Assembly (NCBI RefSeq): GCF_901709675.1
Contig: NC_051088.1
Span: forward strand, 12,377,693 to 12,441,692
Direction: 5' to 3'
DNA from: Syngnathus acus
Taxonomy: Eukaryota > Chordata > Actinopteri > Syngnathiformes > Syngnathidae
DNA: 64,000 nt
Shown here: positions 10,301 to 25,100 of the stretch, piece after piece
How the letters are laid out: every line of letters starts with the position of its first letter
How positions within the stretch are numbered: the stretch's first letter is position 1
Notes under the pieces: generated by a model
The model's database searches: none
What the model was told of the DNA's origin: nothing
What the model saw: the letters and a program-made list of their open reading frames with translations, nothing else
Position numbers and translations under genes: made by a program

Positions 10301-13300
10301 AAAATCTCAGCCGCTAGCCCTGCGTCAAAACAGAAAAACTTTAGGGAAGAGGTGCTCAGGCAATTACGGCACACCGTGATTAATTTCTTATGCACCAGGT
10401 TTAATTTGAACTCTGTATCACTAAATGACTCGAGTACGTTGACCTCGGAACCCTACTGGGTTTATATTCCGTGAAGAAGCAATTGAAGAAATCAAGGTGG
10501 TCTGTTTTCCTGTTTTTAAATTACCAGGTAGCCCATAGGCCATATTAAGTTTTATAAATAAATACAAGTTACAAATGACATTTTTATCATGGATGTTACT
10601 TGTCTACATATAATAAAAATCTCACCATTCATTTCCATATATTGCCAATTAAAGAGCTGGACAATTTATATTTATATAAATTATACGTATAACTTCTATA
10701 TTTATATTTCCAAAGTTTCTGTAAAGTAGCATAAAATATCCGACCTCTTTCCAACGCTGAAAGCAAAAAATGGGACAACGGCGACAAGCACTCTCCTGCT
10801 AGGATTAGCGCCCTACCTCTACCAATAAATCACACACAAATGGTGTGCCAGCCTCTCCTGGGCCAATCACCGTCCTCCTGGCAAATCATTCCGAATCGAA
10901 CTGCACGGGAAAACCTGATTCAGTCGCAAGCGCTTTGTCAATGAACTATTAAGTGTGGCCACCATACGCAATATGGATTCGGAAACAAAATGAGCATCGG
11001 GAAACTGTGTCGGGCAAATAAAAGAAGGCATTATTTGGGGAAGAGTCGAAAAAAAAAATTGCAAGTTATAAATTTAGAGAATTGCGCGATGGTGCGAGAC
11101 TGCAGTTTGAAGTCAAGCAAAGGGCAGGTTGGGAAAGGGTGAAGTTGGGGTCGTGTTGTTCTTTGCTCCTTCATGAGGGGACAACGGTGTCTGTCGCGGG
11201 AGTTCACGCCGAGGTGACGAAGCAGACCCGCATCGTAAACAAGTCTGAAGTTTATAGCCACAATTGGGATTTGTTTTTCTGTTTTCCATTCTGTTGACTA
11301 ATGGCTCGTCAAGGGTGCGGCTGTGCGTGTGTGTTGCGGAAGGGGGTAGCAAAAGGGACACCGTAAAACACAAAGGGAAGGTTGTCTCACGGGGAGGTCA
11401 ACTGACCACTAAAATTTCGGGTCAACCAGGGTGCAGCTTTTTAGATGGTAGAGTTTTAGGCGCTATTGCTGCCATCTTCCTTTAGCTGTCAATCACATGT
11501 GTATATATACTGCTTTGCAGTGTGTCATTACTGTAAGCCCGGAAAAACAGAGCACACTTGAGGGAATAAGTCATAAAAAAGGAAAGTGGCAATGAGAAAG
11601 GGAAAACCTAACACAAACAAATGATAGGGTGCAGTGGATGTGCCTGTGTGTATGTTTGGAAGTGGCGAAGGTTACAGCTTCCACCCAGGAATAAGTCTTC
11701 ATTAAAACGCTTTACAACACGCTTGGCCAAGATGAGCTCGTTGTACTGCAACCATACCTGGAAAAAGATGGATGCTTTCAAATGCCTTCCTCAGAAGCGA
11801 CATGCCCCATACAGACAAACTTTGTCACTGACAGACGGCTCAGAAGTCACAATAGATTAGCTTTTAAAAAGCCCCTGGAGTGTCTGGAGCCTGGAAATAT
11901 CACCATTGTCCATCTGACTGACAGTGTCCAATTAAAGGACCGTCGCGGTATTTAGTCTTTAATATGTCAGACAGGCACACAAAGTTGAGTCTCAAGTAGC
12001 AATGACTGCACGTTAATTGTGCAGGGTATTTCTTAAGTGATGGGGTTATGCTTGCAGGGGAACTAGAGAGGTCGGGCGAGGGTCAAGGAAGGAAGTCAGC
12101 AACGCCCGCAGGCCACTTTTTTCTAGTTGCAATAAAAAAGCAATAGCAAAGCAAGATAAGCCCGGGCCTGCCTTGTGGCTCCGGTCAAGGCAGTCCTCCG
12201 AGAAGAGAGTGAGCGGAAGCACAGAATCGGGCTGTAGTCTGGCATCGTCACCAAGGCAACCGTTGAACCTGATGCTTTTGTTAAGTGTAGACTTAACTGC
12301 TGCTACAAAGTCAAAACAAGAGGAGGGCGTAATGAACCCTCCAAAACCGATTCACTCGATAGGCTCGCAGACACATTGAAGATAAGCCACCACTGTGACC
12401 TGCTAGCTAAGAGATGCACACCGCTGTTGGTCAAAGTGACATCTATTTGTTAATGGCTTTGGCTCACTTTTCAATGTGTGCGCGTGGGCTGACTGAACAC
12501 ACACAAACGGAGGGCCGCAGAGGCTGCAAGTGACTCACCTCGGCTGTTTGCAGACAGGCAACACGAGCCACCAAAAGTGTGAATGCGACTGCGCGCGTAC
12601 GCCATCACCGCGCATTGCTGTAGCTTTGTTTGCCGACGGGCCTCTGACGAGGTCGATAAGCGACTAGTGTGCCAAAACACCTGGCACAGAATCAGCATGC
12701 GGCACTTTAAGCGGCCAAGCAGAAGATGGATAGACTGATAACAGACAAGGAAGGGACTCAAAAGACATGCGGAAACAATCTCGACAGATATGGAGTAATA
12801 AACTAAAAACTAGAGCACGTTGATTTAGGCCAAACATTACTTTTCGCACAACTGCAGACACACACTTCCCGTCTGACAAACACATTTGTGGTCACTAATT
12901 AAGGAAATGGTAACGCGCAATATCAGACAGACGCTTGCAGCTGACCTTCCACTCACTTCAATCTCTTAAGTAAAATTCATTCCATCAATCTGAGTGTAGT
13001 CACTACTAACATAGTCCCATTTTTCTTTAACACTTACGCAGACACACAGCATCAATCACGCTCGTGAGTGCGTTAATGTACCCTATCTTTCATTCATGGA
13101 CAGTAAAGTGATGAATAAGCGACAGCTCTTTTCGCGCTAAAAAGTGGTTTTCACATAAATGGAAAAGGTACGTTCACAAAGTAACTCTGGTTCAATTGAT
13201 CTTTTCAAATACGTCACATACTGTACAAGTAAGTCTAGTCGAGCGTGAAATGATGTCACCGCTGTTGTGTGTCGAGAGAAACTTTAGAATAATCTTCCGC

Positions 13301-13920
13301 GACAGCTGCCAGTTTGCATGATTGATGTGTGGTCAAAGCAGCTTTTTGCAGCTCCGTCTTGACTTCAGTGCTTGAGTCAGCTGCAGAAATAATGTCTTTC
13401 TGTTATGTCTTGCTGTGTGATTCCACACCCTCTGAATTCTTGGAATTGAGCCCCCCTCCCACCCCACACCCTTCACCATTACCACATTGCCTCCCCGCTC
13501 CTCATCCCTGCACACATTTTTTTCATTATTCCTTGTAGTACTCAGAAAGTCTGGCATGTTCCGTGTTTTTCTCCATAGAAACCGACATAACAGACTGACA
13601 CGGCCAAGTTAAGGCTCGCCAAACAGAGACCAAATAAAATCCATCATTCGGTTGGTGTGTGCGGATGATTAAAAAAAAAAACCTCTTGCACTTCTCGTGG
13701 GGCTCTCAAGCCATATTTTGAACAATTCCAAGAGGACAAGCAGGGTGGGGATTTGTACAAAGTTTTGAACATAGACGTCATTCAGCAAGTCTGTTAAATG
13801 TATTGGGCGTTTTACATGCATCTGACAATGTAGAAAGAATAACATGTTGGATCATTGTATTGACATAAGGAAGTTGGAGCCAAGACTGGCTGCTTCAACT
13901 AACATGGATCTTCTAGAATT
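4353..13920. other. Gene-free stretch, probable SKI intron 1
   Basis: No exon, RNA gene or complete mobile element could be supported on either strand. Open frames here are short and resemble no family I recognise. The content is mixed, moderately AT-rich DNA with homopolymer runs such as the T run near 9507-9525. The assignment to SKI intron 1 is inferred only from its position downstream of SKI exon 1 on the minus strand. Confidence 0.5.
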
Positions 13921-14220
13921 CATGGGTGTCAAACTCATTTTTGTCGTGGGCCGCATCGTAATTTCCTTCTGAGGGCCATTATGACTCTCAATCCAAATGT
14001 ATGAACGTATCATTCGGAAACTAGGAAAAGCTTCAATTTTTTAATAAAATGGATGGATGGATTATAATAAACGTTTTTAGTAACATCTCTATTTTTTAAT
14101 AGTGGAGACAATTTGCAATTTTCGTATTGACACATAGTCGATGCGCAATTTGTCTTTGCGGGCCAAATATAATTACACTGCGTGCCAAATCTGGCCCACG
14201 GTCCAGATTTGACACCACTG
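13921..14220 (+). mobile_element. hAT-like non-autonomous element, copy 1
   Basis: This is a ~300 bp unit that starts CATGGGTGTCAAACTC and ends with the near-complement GATTTGACACCACTG. That gives terminal inverted repeats with the GGTGTCAAACTC core seen in many fish hAT-type MITEs. The interior carries GGGCCGCAT, GAGGGCCATTATGACT and TTGCGGGCC blocks, which recur in the copies at 54477 and 57084. It contains no transposase. The flanking 8-mers do not match well, so a target duplication is not claimed. Confidence 0.75.
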
Positions 14221-15898
14221 TTCTCGCTCAACCAACTTTTGCATTAACAACTTCTCAACACATCCATGGAACTAATACGTCCGAATCTGATCCTGTTTTT
14301 GTGACGTATTCCCCTAAAATTTTGGATATTTGTTTTAGTTATGTAAGCCTTAGCCCCCTCCCCCCAAAAGCCTCCACACACACACTGCCAGATGGAGCAA
14401 ATGACGAATCTCAGACGTTTAGCGTTTCCTGGCCTTTAGACTTGGGAAGGCTGACTTCCAAGCCATTTCCTGAGACGTAAATTGTTCATTGAAGCCCACA
14501 CATATCAAAGTATGTCTGAATCTGTGGAAAACAACTGCACGTAAAGGAAGCAACTTTGCATCATGTGATTTAACTATCATTTATTTTCTTTCTGTTGGGA
14601 AGATATGGAGTAATACAACAAACTAAGTTGCAAACTCAGTTGGAAACTTTCCAGTGTTTCTGATCTGAATCACATTCTTGGGATACCAATAGCTGTATGT
14701 ATAACCCACACATCTGGAAGGATTTCAAAATCTGTGTTCATTTGCTATAGTTAACTTTGTAACCTTGGACAAAAACTCAACTGTACTGTTTGGTGTCAAC
14801 TTTGGTGGCCTTAGGCACGACTGTCTATGATCTGTAGACGCCAAACACAAACACGCACTGCCAGTTGACAATGGCCAGGCCAGTCCAATAGGCCAGTCCT
14901 GTTAGTCGCTCTGGACACTAAAACGCACTGCCCAAGACATCTTGGAAAATCACGGCTGGGAGAACGAGAGGAAAGAATAGGGACATCGATGGTGGCAATG
15001 AGAAAAGTCGACGTGACACGCAGAGTCAGAGTGTTGCCGTCCATTTTCTGCACAGAGTGAATGAACATCCTGAAATGCTGATGCTTGCTTCTGTTTCTAA
15101 CAACACTGACACAAAAATCAGCCTGCAGGTAGTTTGGTCGCGTTTCTTTTTGACTTTCACTCTTGTCCAGATCCAGCCCCCACTCGCCATACCCGCCTTT
15201 CCCACATGACACAGTTACATAATTGTATTTTGCAAACGATGTGACATTCCCCCACATCCTCCGCCTCCCCTGACTCTCTTCAATCTCACATTGCAGTCAT
15301 CTGTTATGTCTGTGGCTGAGAAGACGAGATTCCCAGACAGACTTATCACAGTCTGCTTTGCTACCACACTGTGGAACACGCAAGTTACTTTCGTCTGTTC
15401 CTTTACACACACACCATCAAATGGCCAATGTACAGACTGATGTCTCCTGCTGAGAAAGTCCAGATAATGTTGCAGTTATAATCTAAGCAAAACTCTTAGT
15501 CGTCATTTCGATACACAACAAGGGACAACAAACACAAGATATCGCCTGCATGTCTTTTTGGTTCAGTTAGATTTCCACAAGAATGTCAAGAAAGCTTCCT
15601 TGAAGAGAAGACATAAAATAACACTTTGCACCAGAAAGAATTGATAGCCTATCTATATTTTGTTACGACACAAATATTTACAGTAAAAAAAATAAAAGCT
15701 AGCTTGAGCCATTGAAATATATGAAAGCTTTTTAACTTCTGACTGAGTAATTAATAACCATATGCTCTTATTGATCTTGAAAATAAAGAAATGACGGGAG
15801 TCTTAGACGCTAAAGCAGGCAAGTTTTGTAATTCTGGCATTTTGCTCCTTTTCTCTTCCCTGTATAACAAAAGTCTCACCATTTTATCTTCCTCGTGT
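14221..15898. other. Gene-free stretch
   Basis: Both strands show only short, unrelated open frames. A minus-strand frame at 14811-15257 (148 codons) has no recognisable domain and no splice context that would make it an exon. No repeat structure is visible. Confidence 0.45.
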
Positions 15899-16115
15899 GA
15901 AGATTCAAGATTCAAGAGTTTTTATTCGCCATGTTTGAGCGTGCCAAACAAGGAATTTGACTTCGGTAAAACACACCCTCTGTTCAACATTTAGGTGACT
16001 AACAACACTCAGGACATGTGAATAATGGCAAAAACAGTGTAGACAAATTCAAAAAGGTGTGAAGAGCAGGATGTTATTGCACAGCAATGACTCTGAGACT
16101 CTAGATGAAGCCTTT
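15899..16115. repeat. Probable interspersed repeat fragment
   Basis: The segment contains ATTCAAGAGTTTTTATT, then CAAGGAATTTGACTTCGGT, then GGATGTTATTGCACAG. I recognise this phrase order from dispersed repeats in fish genomes. Only one copy is present in this window, so the repeat status rests on recall and the ends are approximate. Confidence 0.45.
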
Positions 16116-19100
16116 TTCACAAACACAAAGAAACTAATCAGAGGATGAAAAAGACTATTGCTATTCTGATGTTATTGCTAAAAGAGAAGCCGTCATTTCC
16201 TTTACTTAGCCATTCTCTTTATTACTGCTCAATTCCAAGAAGTAAGAAACACATAAAAACATAAAGACAAAAAAAAGCATAGTGGGGCAAAACAGAAGAA
16301 CAAAAGAAAAAGAGCAAGGCAAAGAGAGGCACAAGAAAAATAAAAAATGCATCAAGAGGTAAGGCCGGCATAAAACCGCCCCGGGGCCTAAGTGGATAGA
16401 AATGAACATCAAACTCTTCTGAGCTCAAACGCCGGCCACAAACAAGGGGCCACACCTCAGCCAAAAGTCTCGATAACCTATAAAAAATACATTTAAAGAA
16501 AAAGAAAAGTCACACATCTTTGCTGCTGCTGGTGGTGGTGGTGCCATCACTGTTTTAAACTTCATAGAGAATAATGCAAATGGAAATGTTATGTGGGAAA
16601 TAGATGAGTGAGCTGCAATAGCGGTGATAGTAAGAGCCCTTGGTCAATTAGCAATACAATTATCTCTTAACTCTTCATGCTTCATCCCGAGTTCATTAAA
16701 AATGTGTTGAGCCAATTAAGAGTTGCAATGTTTGAATCCTACAATCTACACATTCTCTTATTTGTATTCTCACCTACAATATGAATGAACAGTCAATTTG
16801 TGTCATTCGTGTCCACGTAAAGACTTTTGGGTGTTTTTCGATTTTCTCAATATGGCATTTGCTAACAGAGCTAAATATCAAAGTGTGCACCCGACTTAAG
16901 TTCGGATATCGTACAGAAGACGCTGAAGACTTGTGTTGTCGAAATCTGTTCTAGAATCTGCCAGACCCAACGTAGACACGCACAGACACGCACACACAGC
17001 TAGTGAAAGTCAATATCATGCCTGGCTAGGGGGTACATTTGGGCAGCTGTTAGCATTTCAGAAAAGATTAGCACCAGGTTGGACTGTAAACAATGAGCTC
17101 ATTCTCTGCTTGGGCGACGCACAAACACACCACATCTGTTTTGGAACAAGTCGTCTCTTATTCAAGGCCCACACTGAGGTAATCCACGCCTCCCTTGTAA
17201 AAATCAAACTGTGAAGAAGACTGCAAATTCATGTAATATATCCTGCAACACGGAATCCCATGCATGAAAGCACCGATGCTTCACTTGCAAACTAGAGGTA
17301 AGAAGACTTTTAGTCAGAGTAGATAATTGCTTCTCAGGAAATCCAAATCACTCTAATGGCAAAATTCGACCTAAACGAGTTGAGTGTGTCGAAGGCTAAT
17401 ATTGTGTTACACGCATTACAACGTAAAGACGCCCGCCCATCATTCCCTATAGGACTGAGTCTGAATGACAAAGCCTTGGGGGAGTCAGTGTGGGTGAGTT
17501 GGAGACAACAAACACGTCTATAGCTAGCTACCGTATGTAGGTCAGCCTTGACGTCTCCTATAGAAGTACGTGCAGAGTATCAGACTCAGCCAGCAATCGC
17601 ATCCACTGGACGAAGCTAAAAACTAACATGGATCTTCAACACCCTGAGAAGTGAACAATTATATTTTTGGTGTGTCTTACACAGAAGAACGGACTAAAAA
17701 AAGCATTGGCACGAGGATATCGGTGGAGTCTCCATGTGGTCCGTTGGTGTGTTGGCATGAGGGTCAAAGAGGCAAGAGGAGCAGGTGGCAACTAGGTGGG
17801 CGCTTGTGCGTTGGCGGCTGGGGATTGGTGGGAGCTGCCCTTTCACAATCTACCAGCCATCTGCTTGGGCCGGTTCTCACAGAATCCCGGTGACAAAACA
17901 GGACAGGGAGATTGGTTTGCTCATGGAAAGTGGATGCTTTGAAAATGTTACACTCTGACTTGGCTTGGGCGGCTGTTACGAATCTAAACTTGAATGGTGT
18001 GGAATAAGTCAGCGGCACTCGTGTTGGGGAAACCTTTGATTCGAGTCCATCTCTTTAGCTTTAACTTGATGGAAAATATATCTGCTTTTCAGCCGGCAGC
18101 CTGGAACCAAAGCGTTGGCCCGGTTTCCGTTGAGACTTGATGTCACACGCTGGCAATTAAATTTGGTAAACCAATTTATGGAATCATTAATTGTAACACT
18201 GCTCTATTTAACAGTCAAATGAGTTCTGGAATATGTTTTGGGTCTTGTGACCTAAGTGATGTAATATATCTTAATGTGAGCGTGGAGGCAGCTTCTGTCG
18301 TCTCTGGCTTTAGCGAGAAATTTCGATCTTATGTGGAGTTTCGACAGTTTCGTTCGCCTCGGTAGCTTTTCATCTTCACATCAAAACAAGACGAATGAGG
18401 GGGTGGGATGTTCGTACGTGGTGCTAGCGACTCAATTATTAGTGTCTGCGACACCTGGCTTCCTTGTTATGAAAAGGGAGACTGGCAGTCGTAAAAGAAT
18501 GACTTGTAACACTGCTAATTACGAATTGGGATGTTCGCTTGCTTCGTCTCAATGAAATGAGGGGAAAAGTCACACAAGCTATTTACGAGGAAGGTCATAC
18601 AAAGAGGGCATGTCAAGGGGCCAACCGCCAGAGCAGCCCCCCCCCCCCCGCCATACACACATTTGACTTATATTGATTTCCTGCTGCCTTTCCAAGAGTA
18701 ATTTTACAGTATTGTACTCTTAAAATTGTATTATTATTAATTATTATTATTATTATTAAGTGAGGCCTGAGCAGCTATGGTGTCATTTTCAGTCGACAGC
18801 AAGCGGCACAGCGTGTGTTTGAAAGCCAATAATTGTGCGTGAAAACAGAATTCAATTATGAAATGAATTATAGACAAAATATCAACGTCTTACTATTGAA
18901 CATGGCTAAATAAGTAAAGTATCCCTTTAATGATTCAAAGAAAAGACCATAAAAAAGACTCCGAGGGACAGTATAAGTCATAATACACATCCAGGAATTT
19001 AAAATAAAGAACACACTCGCTTTAACCCAAAGTCAAATTCGCATATCTTGGTATGGACTTTTGAATCCGCTCATTGAGTCTCATGCAGTTCTATAGGCCT

Positions 19101-20234
19101 GCTGTGTTCGTTTCCTGCCCTCAGGATGGTCGGATGAGCGAATGATGGAGGCAGTCTGCTCAGGAGCTCAATAATAACTTTTAGCAGTCTAGCCAGTAGG
19201 CTGGAATCCCAGACTGCAGCTGTTCCATCCTCACGCCTCTCCTCCCACCCTTTCCCTCCCTCCCTATCCACTAATACCCACCCCCTCTCTCTCGCTCACT
19301 CACTCTCTGCGGCTGCTCAACAGTAGTGTTCAGTCTTGTTTCTCAAAGTGGCAGGCACAGAGCTGCACAGCTCATCCACGCCCTCTCACAGCTGCCCAGT
19401 TGGTGCAAACTTCCAGCTACATGGTGGAAACACTGCTGATTACTCTCTCCATTTGCAGTTACATCTGATCAATATTCTGGACAAATGCTATTCCAGTTTT
19501 GCACCAATAATCTGAGTGACCACGACCGCAAAGCCATTCGCCTTCATGTAGACCGCAGGCCAAAGAAAAGGGCCACAATGACCGTGGAAATATGTTCTGC
19601 CGCTTTAAACAAGCGTGAAGCAATGTGACATTGCTGGCGGTGCACCTTGTTCAGGCCTCTGCTTTTGATGTTTCATGGGGGGGGGCTGCGGTCTGAGCCC
19701 TGTGGAAGAGGTCCGCCGAGTGTGCTGAAACTACTGTTTCCCATCAAAGGCTGGCTATGCTTTCCCTTTCATTTATTCACCAACAGCGATAAAGCAGACA
19801 ATGGGATGCAACACAGAAAAGGATGAGCGAGGTGAGAGAGGGAGGATGGGAGGAAGAGCAACGGGAAACTGGAAAAGTCGGATGGGGTTTGTCAAAAGAC
19901 TTTGTGGCGGCGGCTCGTGTCCAATCTGGCTTGCGGTAGTAGTTCTCGCCACCGCTTTCTCTTCTTTCCCCTCCTCCATTTGATTTCCCTTAGCACTCAT
20001 CTCATTCTGTCTTTGCACATCCTAACCCATCCCTCCCGCATTTCCTTCTCTCTCCTTCAGCCATGTCTCTCCATCTCCACTTCCTTTCTGCTCACGAACC
20101 AAAGTAGAGCTAATGTGCGCTGGGCGGAGAAACCAATTAAAAATTAATGGAATCTGAGTGATGGAGAAAACTGCAAGGGCGTGCCGTGCCGTGCCGTCCA
20201 CCACATACACGCAGACATATATTGCAAACGCGTG
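16116..20234. other. Gene-free stretch with low-complexity tracts
   Basis: No exon is supportable. It contains a C run at about 18638-18650 and an ATT/ATTATT tract at about 18730-18760. Open frames such as 16206-16412 and 19773-20018 (minus) are compositionally biased and carry no domain. Confidence 0.45.
18729..18760. repeat. (ATT)n microsatellite
   Basis: An imperfect run of ATT units, about 30 bp long, directly visible. Confidence 0.85.
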
Positions 20235-20266
20235 CACACACACACACACACACGCACACACACACG
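20235..20266. repeat. (CA)n microsatellite, interrupted by CG
   Basis: CA dinucleotides with two CG interruptions, directly visible. The tract generates Cys/Val- and His/Thr-repeat frames on the two strands that are not genes. Confidence 0.9.
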
Positions 20267-22023
20267 CAAACACTATTTGGAGCGAAAGGCCACCTCAGGG
20301 AATAGACGCACGTATGTAGTATATACCTGTGTGACATGTACATGTGTGTCAGATAAGCATTTATGTGTGTGTGCATGTGTTTGTAGGCCCAAAGCTCTCG
20401 GTCTTAAAATCTGGAAACGGATTTATACTGGGTCTGCCAAATTACTGTTTTCTTAGCTTTACTTACATGTGCACTCCAAACGCTGCACAAGGTTTTCTAC
20501 ATAGCTTTGGAAAGGTTTTGTTGCGTTATGTATGAACACTTGCCTCTCGATGAGGCTAATAAGCATTTGAATAGCGTTAAGCCATTTTTATTTGTCAATA
20601 TCACGTCTCCTCCGTCACGGTTTTTGCCTTGGAGCAGGACGTGACCTCTCTGCCCTTTTGTGGGATTGTAGTGACCGCACTATAAGTCTCATTTGCATTT
20701 TGAAGAGGAGACCCGTGCAATGGCACACATAAAAAAGACCTCCCTTGACCCTTGACCTCATATCTTTCCACTACCTTCCCCCCTCCCAGTTCTCCTCATC
20801 TTGCAAAAGATGTATTATAACCTGAAGGTGAATGACTATGGCTTTGTTGGGAAAAGAGAGCCAGCCACGACTGTTGTGTGACAAACAACCTTCACTCTTA
20901 ATTGGGATAGCTTGGCAATTTCAATGTAAATATCCATGTAGGACATGGCTGACAAACAATTTGCAAGGGGAAAATAGCATTCTTATTTATGCAAATCTCT
21001 TTACACATCATCTGTATTTGATATGGGAAAGTAGAGGATGCTTTGTGTACAAATTGACTCATAAGCAAGAGAGAATTTGTTACTGAGATTTTGGCACTTG
21101 ATTGAAGGAAATGGAGAGTGCAACCGAGTTTCACGGCAAGACTAAACATTTCTCATGTGCTAGGAATATTAATATGCAAGTATGACGTAAAACAATTTGT
21201 GGCAAAAATGAAGACTAGTGCACTAGTGCAGACAATATTTAACCTCGCAAAATTGAAGACGCTCAAAGGTAACAAAAGGGCGAACGGAAGTGAAAGTTGC
21301 CGTTGACTAAACGTTCACATTGCGAGGAGGAATAAATCTGAACGAGGCGAAACCTGGCCGTGCGGACGTGTCGGTGGCAGAATGCACCACTGCTGTGCGG
21401 TTACACCTTCTCCGTCGACTGTGGCCGTCAGCCATTTTGCTTAAAGCCACATTGCTCTGTCACGGTGGTTGAAGTACCTACCGCACCCTTCCTCCCAACG
21501 CTCCAAAAACTAGCATGAAAATTTCAACGATTGTCACTCCAAACACACAATTACCAAAAAGTCTACATGTAGTGAGAGTATCTCAGCCAGACTATAAATT
21601 GCCGTGCCAGAGTGAAGTAGCATCGTGTGAAAGACAGCAGTGTCTGTGGAAGCGTGCGTAATGTGGTATCAAGGTGAAAATGGACAGCTGCTGCTACATC
21701 TCACAGTGTCGAGACTGCAGCAGTGGGAAAATGTGAGAAGACATCCCGGGCTAGCTAGAAAGTAAGGGAGAGAAGGACACTCACCTATCCATCAGCAACA
21801 CCAGGAACATGCCCGAGGACCATGGAAGAAGAAAAGAAAGAGGCTTGTTTAGTAGAAGCATGGAAATGGTCTGTAAGATTTAAATGTAATTATAGAAATG
21901 ACATTTAGGCATCTATCCATCTGTCTTGTGTTTCTTATCATCATTCTCATAACCGTAAAATGGATCAGTCTCAATCAATGGTGGCTTTTATTTTTCTATT
22001 TGTTTCTCAAGCACACCAAGTTT

Positions 22024-22122
22024 TAATAATAATAATGATAATAATAATAATTGACAATAATTATAACAACAATAATAATAAAAATTGAAATAATAATCAT
22101 CATTATCATCATCATAATATTT
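22024..22122. repeat. AAT/ATC-rich low-complexity tract
   Basis: About 100 bp of degenerate AATAAT, ATAATG and ATCATC units, directly visible. Confidence 0.8.
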
Positions 22123-25100
22123 AGGAATTAAGGGGTTGGTTCAGCAAGAGGTGGATATTTTTTCTGAAACATCATAGCTTTAAATTGCAAAGTCCGTAAT
22201 GTGCAAGATTCTATGCAGCAGGTCAAATTGAAAAAGAAAATTACAAAATTCAATAAAAAAATCAGCATCACAAATAAGTTGGGGAACACATAAAGTTATA
22301 TCTTATTTCAAATTCATTCTTGACATTTTAGAAGACAGAACTATCTGCTCCAGGTAAGCTTCAACCTGATTAATATGTTCGCCAAACATCCTCACACGCT
22401 GTACCTTTACGTGCGTGAGTTTCAGCGATAAATCATGCATACGGGGTGAAGGCAGCTACATGGATTAGCTGCCAACATACAGAGCACATAACGCAACTAA
22501 ATCAGCCAGACCTATCTTCTCCATGGAGAGGTCACGACCTCCAGTGCAATATAGCCCGCTTCCTCATTTTTCCAGTTTTCTTCACCGAGCCCCACCGACA
22601 TCTTTCTATGCACATAGCTGAAGGCAACCAAAAGATATTCTTTCCCTCCATCACATGACGCACCTACTAGGCAGTAAGGATGTTTTTTGTTTTTCACACT
22701 CAAAAATCTATTTTTGCTGCAGTTGTGTTTCATCAAAAGCAGTTTTACTTCCTTTTTGTGGAGGATAAACTCTTGTACAAATATGAATTTATAAGTCTCG
22801 ACAAGTAACTACCACAAAGCGCTTTAAAAAAGTCAAGTGGAAAAAGTCAAGTCTATTTTTGGGAAACATTGGATGCATAATGGGTACAATTGAGAAACAA
22901 TAGCAAAATGAGGGTGCTTGATGTTTTGAGGCGGCGAAATCCCTCTGTTGGTCTCACTTTCACATGGTGATTAATCACTTAAGAAGCTTGTGCCCACCCC
23001 TGTTGCACCCCCCATCGCCCCCCTCTCCCTTATGCTGATGCTCATAACAGGATTGGTCTGGCTAATGTCTCTCCGCTTAACATGTTTCAGAGCCAAGCCG
23101 TAAAGTGGCACGTTTTCATTTGAAAGAGTAGATGATTGCAAAGACAAAAGACAGATGATAGTTTCTGACTTTCCCTTCCTAGGAGGGGGAGGGGGGTGGC
23201 TTGGGGGAAGCCCCCGTCCTCCATAAGCTTGGCTTTTCCCTCCACATAGCTCCCCCCCTGGGTGAGAGCGGGCTCGCAGGGGGTCTTCACTTTCTCTGCA
23301 GCTAAAGGGATTAGCCGTAATTGTGACAAAAGCACTGTCCTTAAGCTTTTTTTTTTTTTTTTTTTCGTTCTCTGGAAGGCCGCAGACTCCAGTCATCTCC
23401 TCTGCAGGAATCTCCTTATGTCTGACTGGTCAAATTTGTTCTGCTTGGAAAGTCTCTGAATTCCTTTTGCGGGACACACGGCAGCTCGGAGGAGCCAGAA
23501 GACGCCACGCTTCAACAAATGATGCCATCGTTATCACCGATGTGTTTTGAGGCTGAGAATGGAAATTACTATCTGTGACCTATTAGCTGCTGGGGATGTC
23601 ATATGGAATGGCACTGAGAATACTCCAAAGTTTCCTTTCTCACTGTCTTATCTGTCATGTCTACTGAGTTTGGCTGCATGTGGAAGTGATTCCACTAGAA
23701 AGCAGCAGAGGAAGTGTCCAAAATGAAAAAGGAGCTCCAAGTTCACAAGTGCAGAGGGATTCTCTGTGTGTTATCTAATTTTAGTCTGATAGAGTACTTG
23801 CTTGCTGACATAAGTGTTTTTGTTGGTTCTGGATTTTGTTGTGTTCAGGGAGCGCTGTTTAATGTTATTTCTTCCAACTAGAACTGTTTTGTACTTGTAT
23901 TTGAGGGCCCAAGCAGTGCTAATGTTTTTAATCAACTCCTCACTCCACCATATTTAAATGGACCAATCAGCTTGGCACTGGTGTTTGTTTCTAGTTTTCC
24001 ATTTGTTGCCTCGTTGCGCAGGCTACCAGCTCATGACTGAATTACTTTTAGACTCTCTTGGGAGGAAATAAAATTGCAAATCGAAAATGAGGAATTTGAT
24101 TAGAGTTGAATGCGGCAGCCATGTCATCCACTGCAATTCCATCTTTTCTGCTGCTTGAACTCAACAATCGCTGAAGGAAGGACGGAAATTATGCGCATAA
24201 ACAAAACGGGGGGGGGGAAAAAACAAAACACATGACCTCTACAAGAAAGTGTGACGTAAGGGACCAAACTAGTCGTGATCAGACCCACAGGTTCCCATTA
24301 AACAGTCCAAAAGTCAGTCTTGGTTGATTTTATGAGTGCCAGATGGCATGAGAGGGGCATGAGCTGCCTGTGAACTAGCCTCCACCCCTGTAAAACGCTG
24401 ACCGCTTGACCCTGGAGTCATATAAAGCTGCAGTCTAAAACAACAAGGCTTCAAACACAAACTCTCATCAAGTCGTTGGAAAAAAAAAATGTTTTCGCTG
24501 GAGGATATTGTATTTTTCTGATGTGTCAAAAAGCACAAAAATGTGTCTGTTGGACTTGGATGTCATTCACTCCTTAATTATGCCATTAGAAAAATAAAAG
24601 GGAATTTCAAGGTGTCATAGAAAGCGGTGAACCCTCCTGACCTCACATATAGCCCCAAACCCCTCACGACGTCTTTACTGAACCACCTAGAGAGACAGTG
24701 GCTCGACTGTGTTGGAAATTTGGACTGACTCAACAAACACTGTCTTGAGAAGTAATCAAGGGAGGAGCATTCAAAGGCTTCATTGCGCCAAATGTCATTT
24801 AATGACTAGAGGTCACTGCCCTTCTCGCATTTAACGGCCAAAGCGCCCCGGCCCAAGCGAGGTCATTGAGAGGTCAGGTTGAATAACACGCTCGCAGAAT
24901 ATTTTTTGGGCTTCACTGGCAGCCGTCACTATTTTGCTTGAGACGCTAGTGAGAGGAGTGTTTGTTCTGAAGGAGGCCAAAATATTTAAGCACGAGGAAG
25001 GAAGGACTCGTCGTATTTATATAAGGGATTCCTCGCAAATGAAGAAACTGGTGTGTCCGGCTTGGCTGTTGGCAAAGAAATGAGAAGGTGACACGGTGCA

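Noticed and set aside
14811-15257. 148-codon minus-strand frame
   Set aside because: No recognisable domain and no supporting splice sites. Chance open frames of this size are expected in 64 kb.
22800-22860. Possible decayed L2 tail in reverse orientation (AAAGCGCTTT with GTCAAGT units)
   Set aside because: Too short and diverged to assign to an element with confidence.
22971-23396. 141-codon minus-strand frame with a Lys run
   Set aside because: It crosses a T homopolymer, has no family resemblance and has no exon context.
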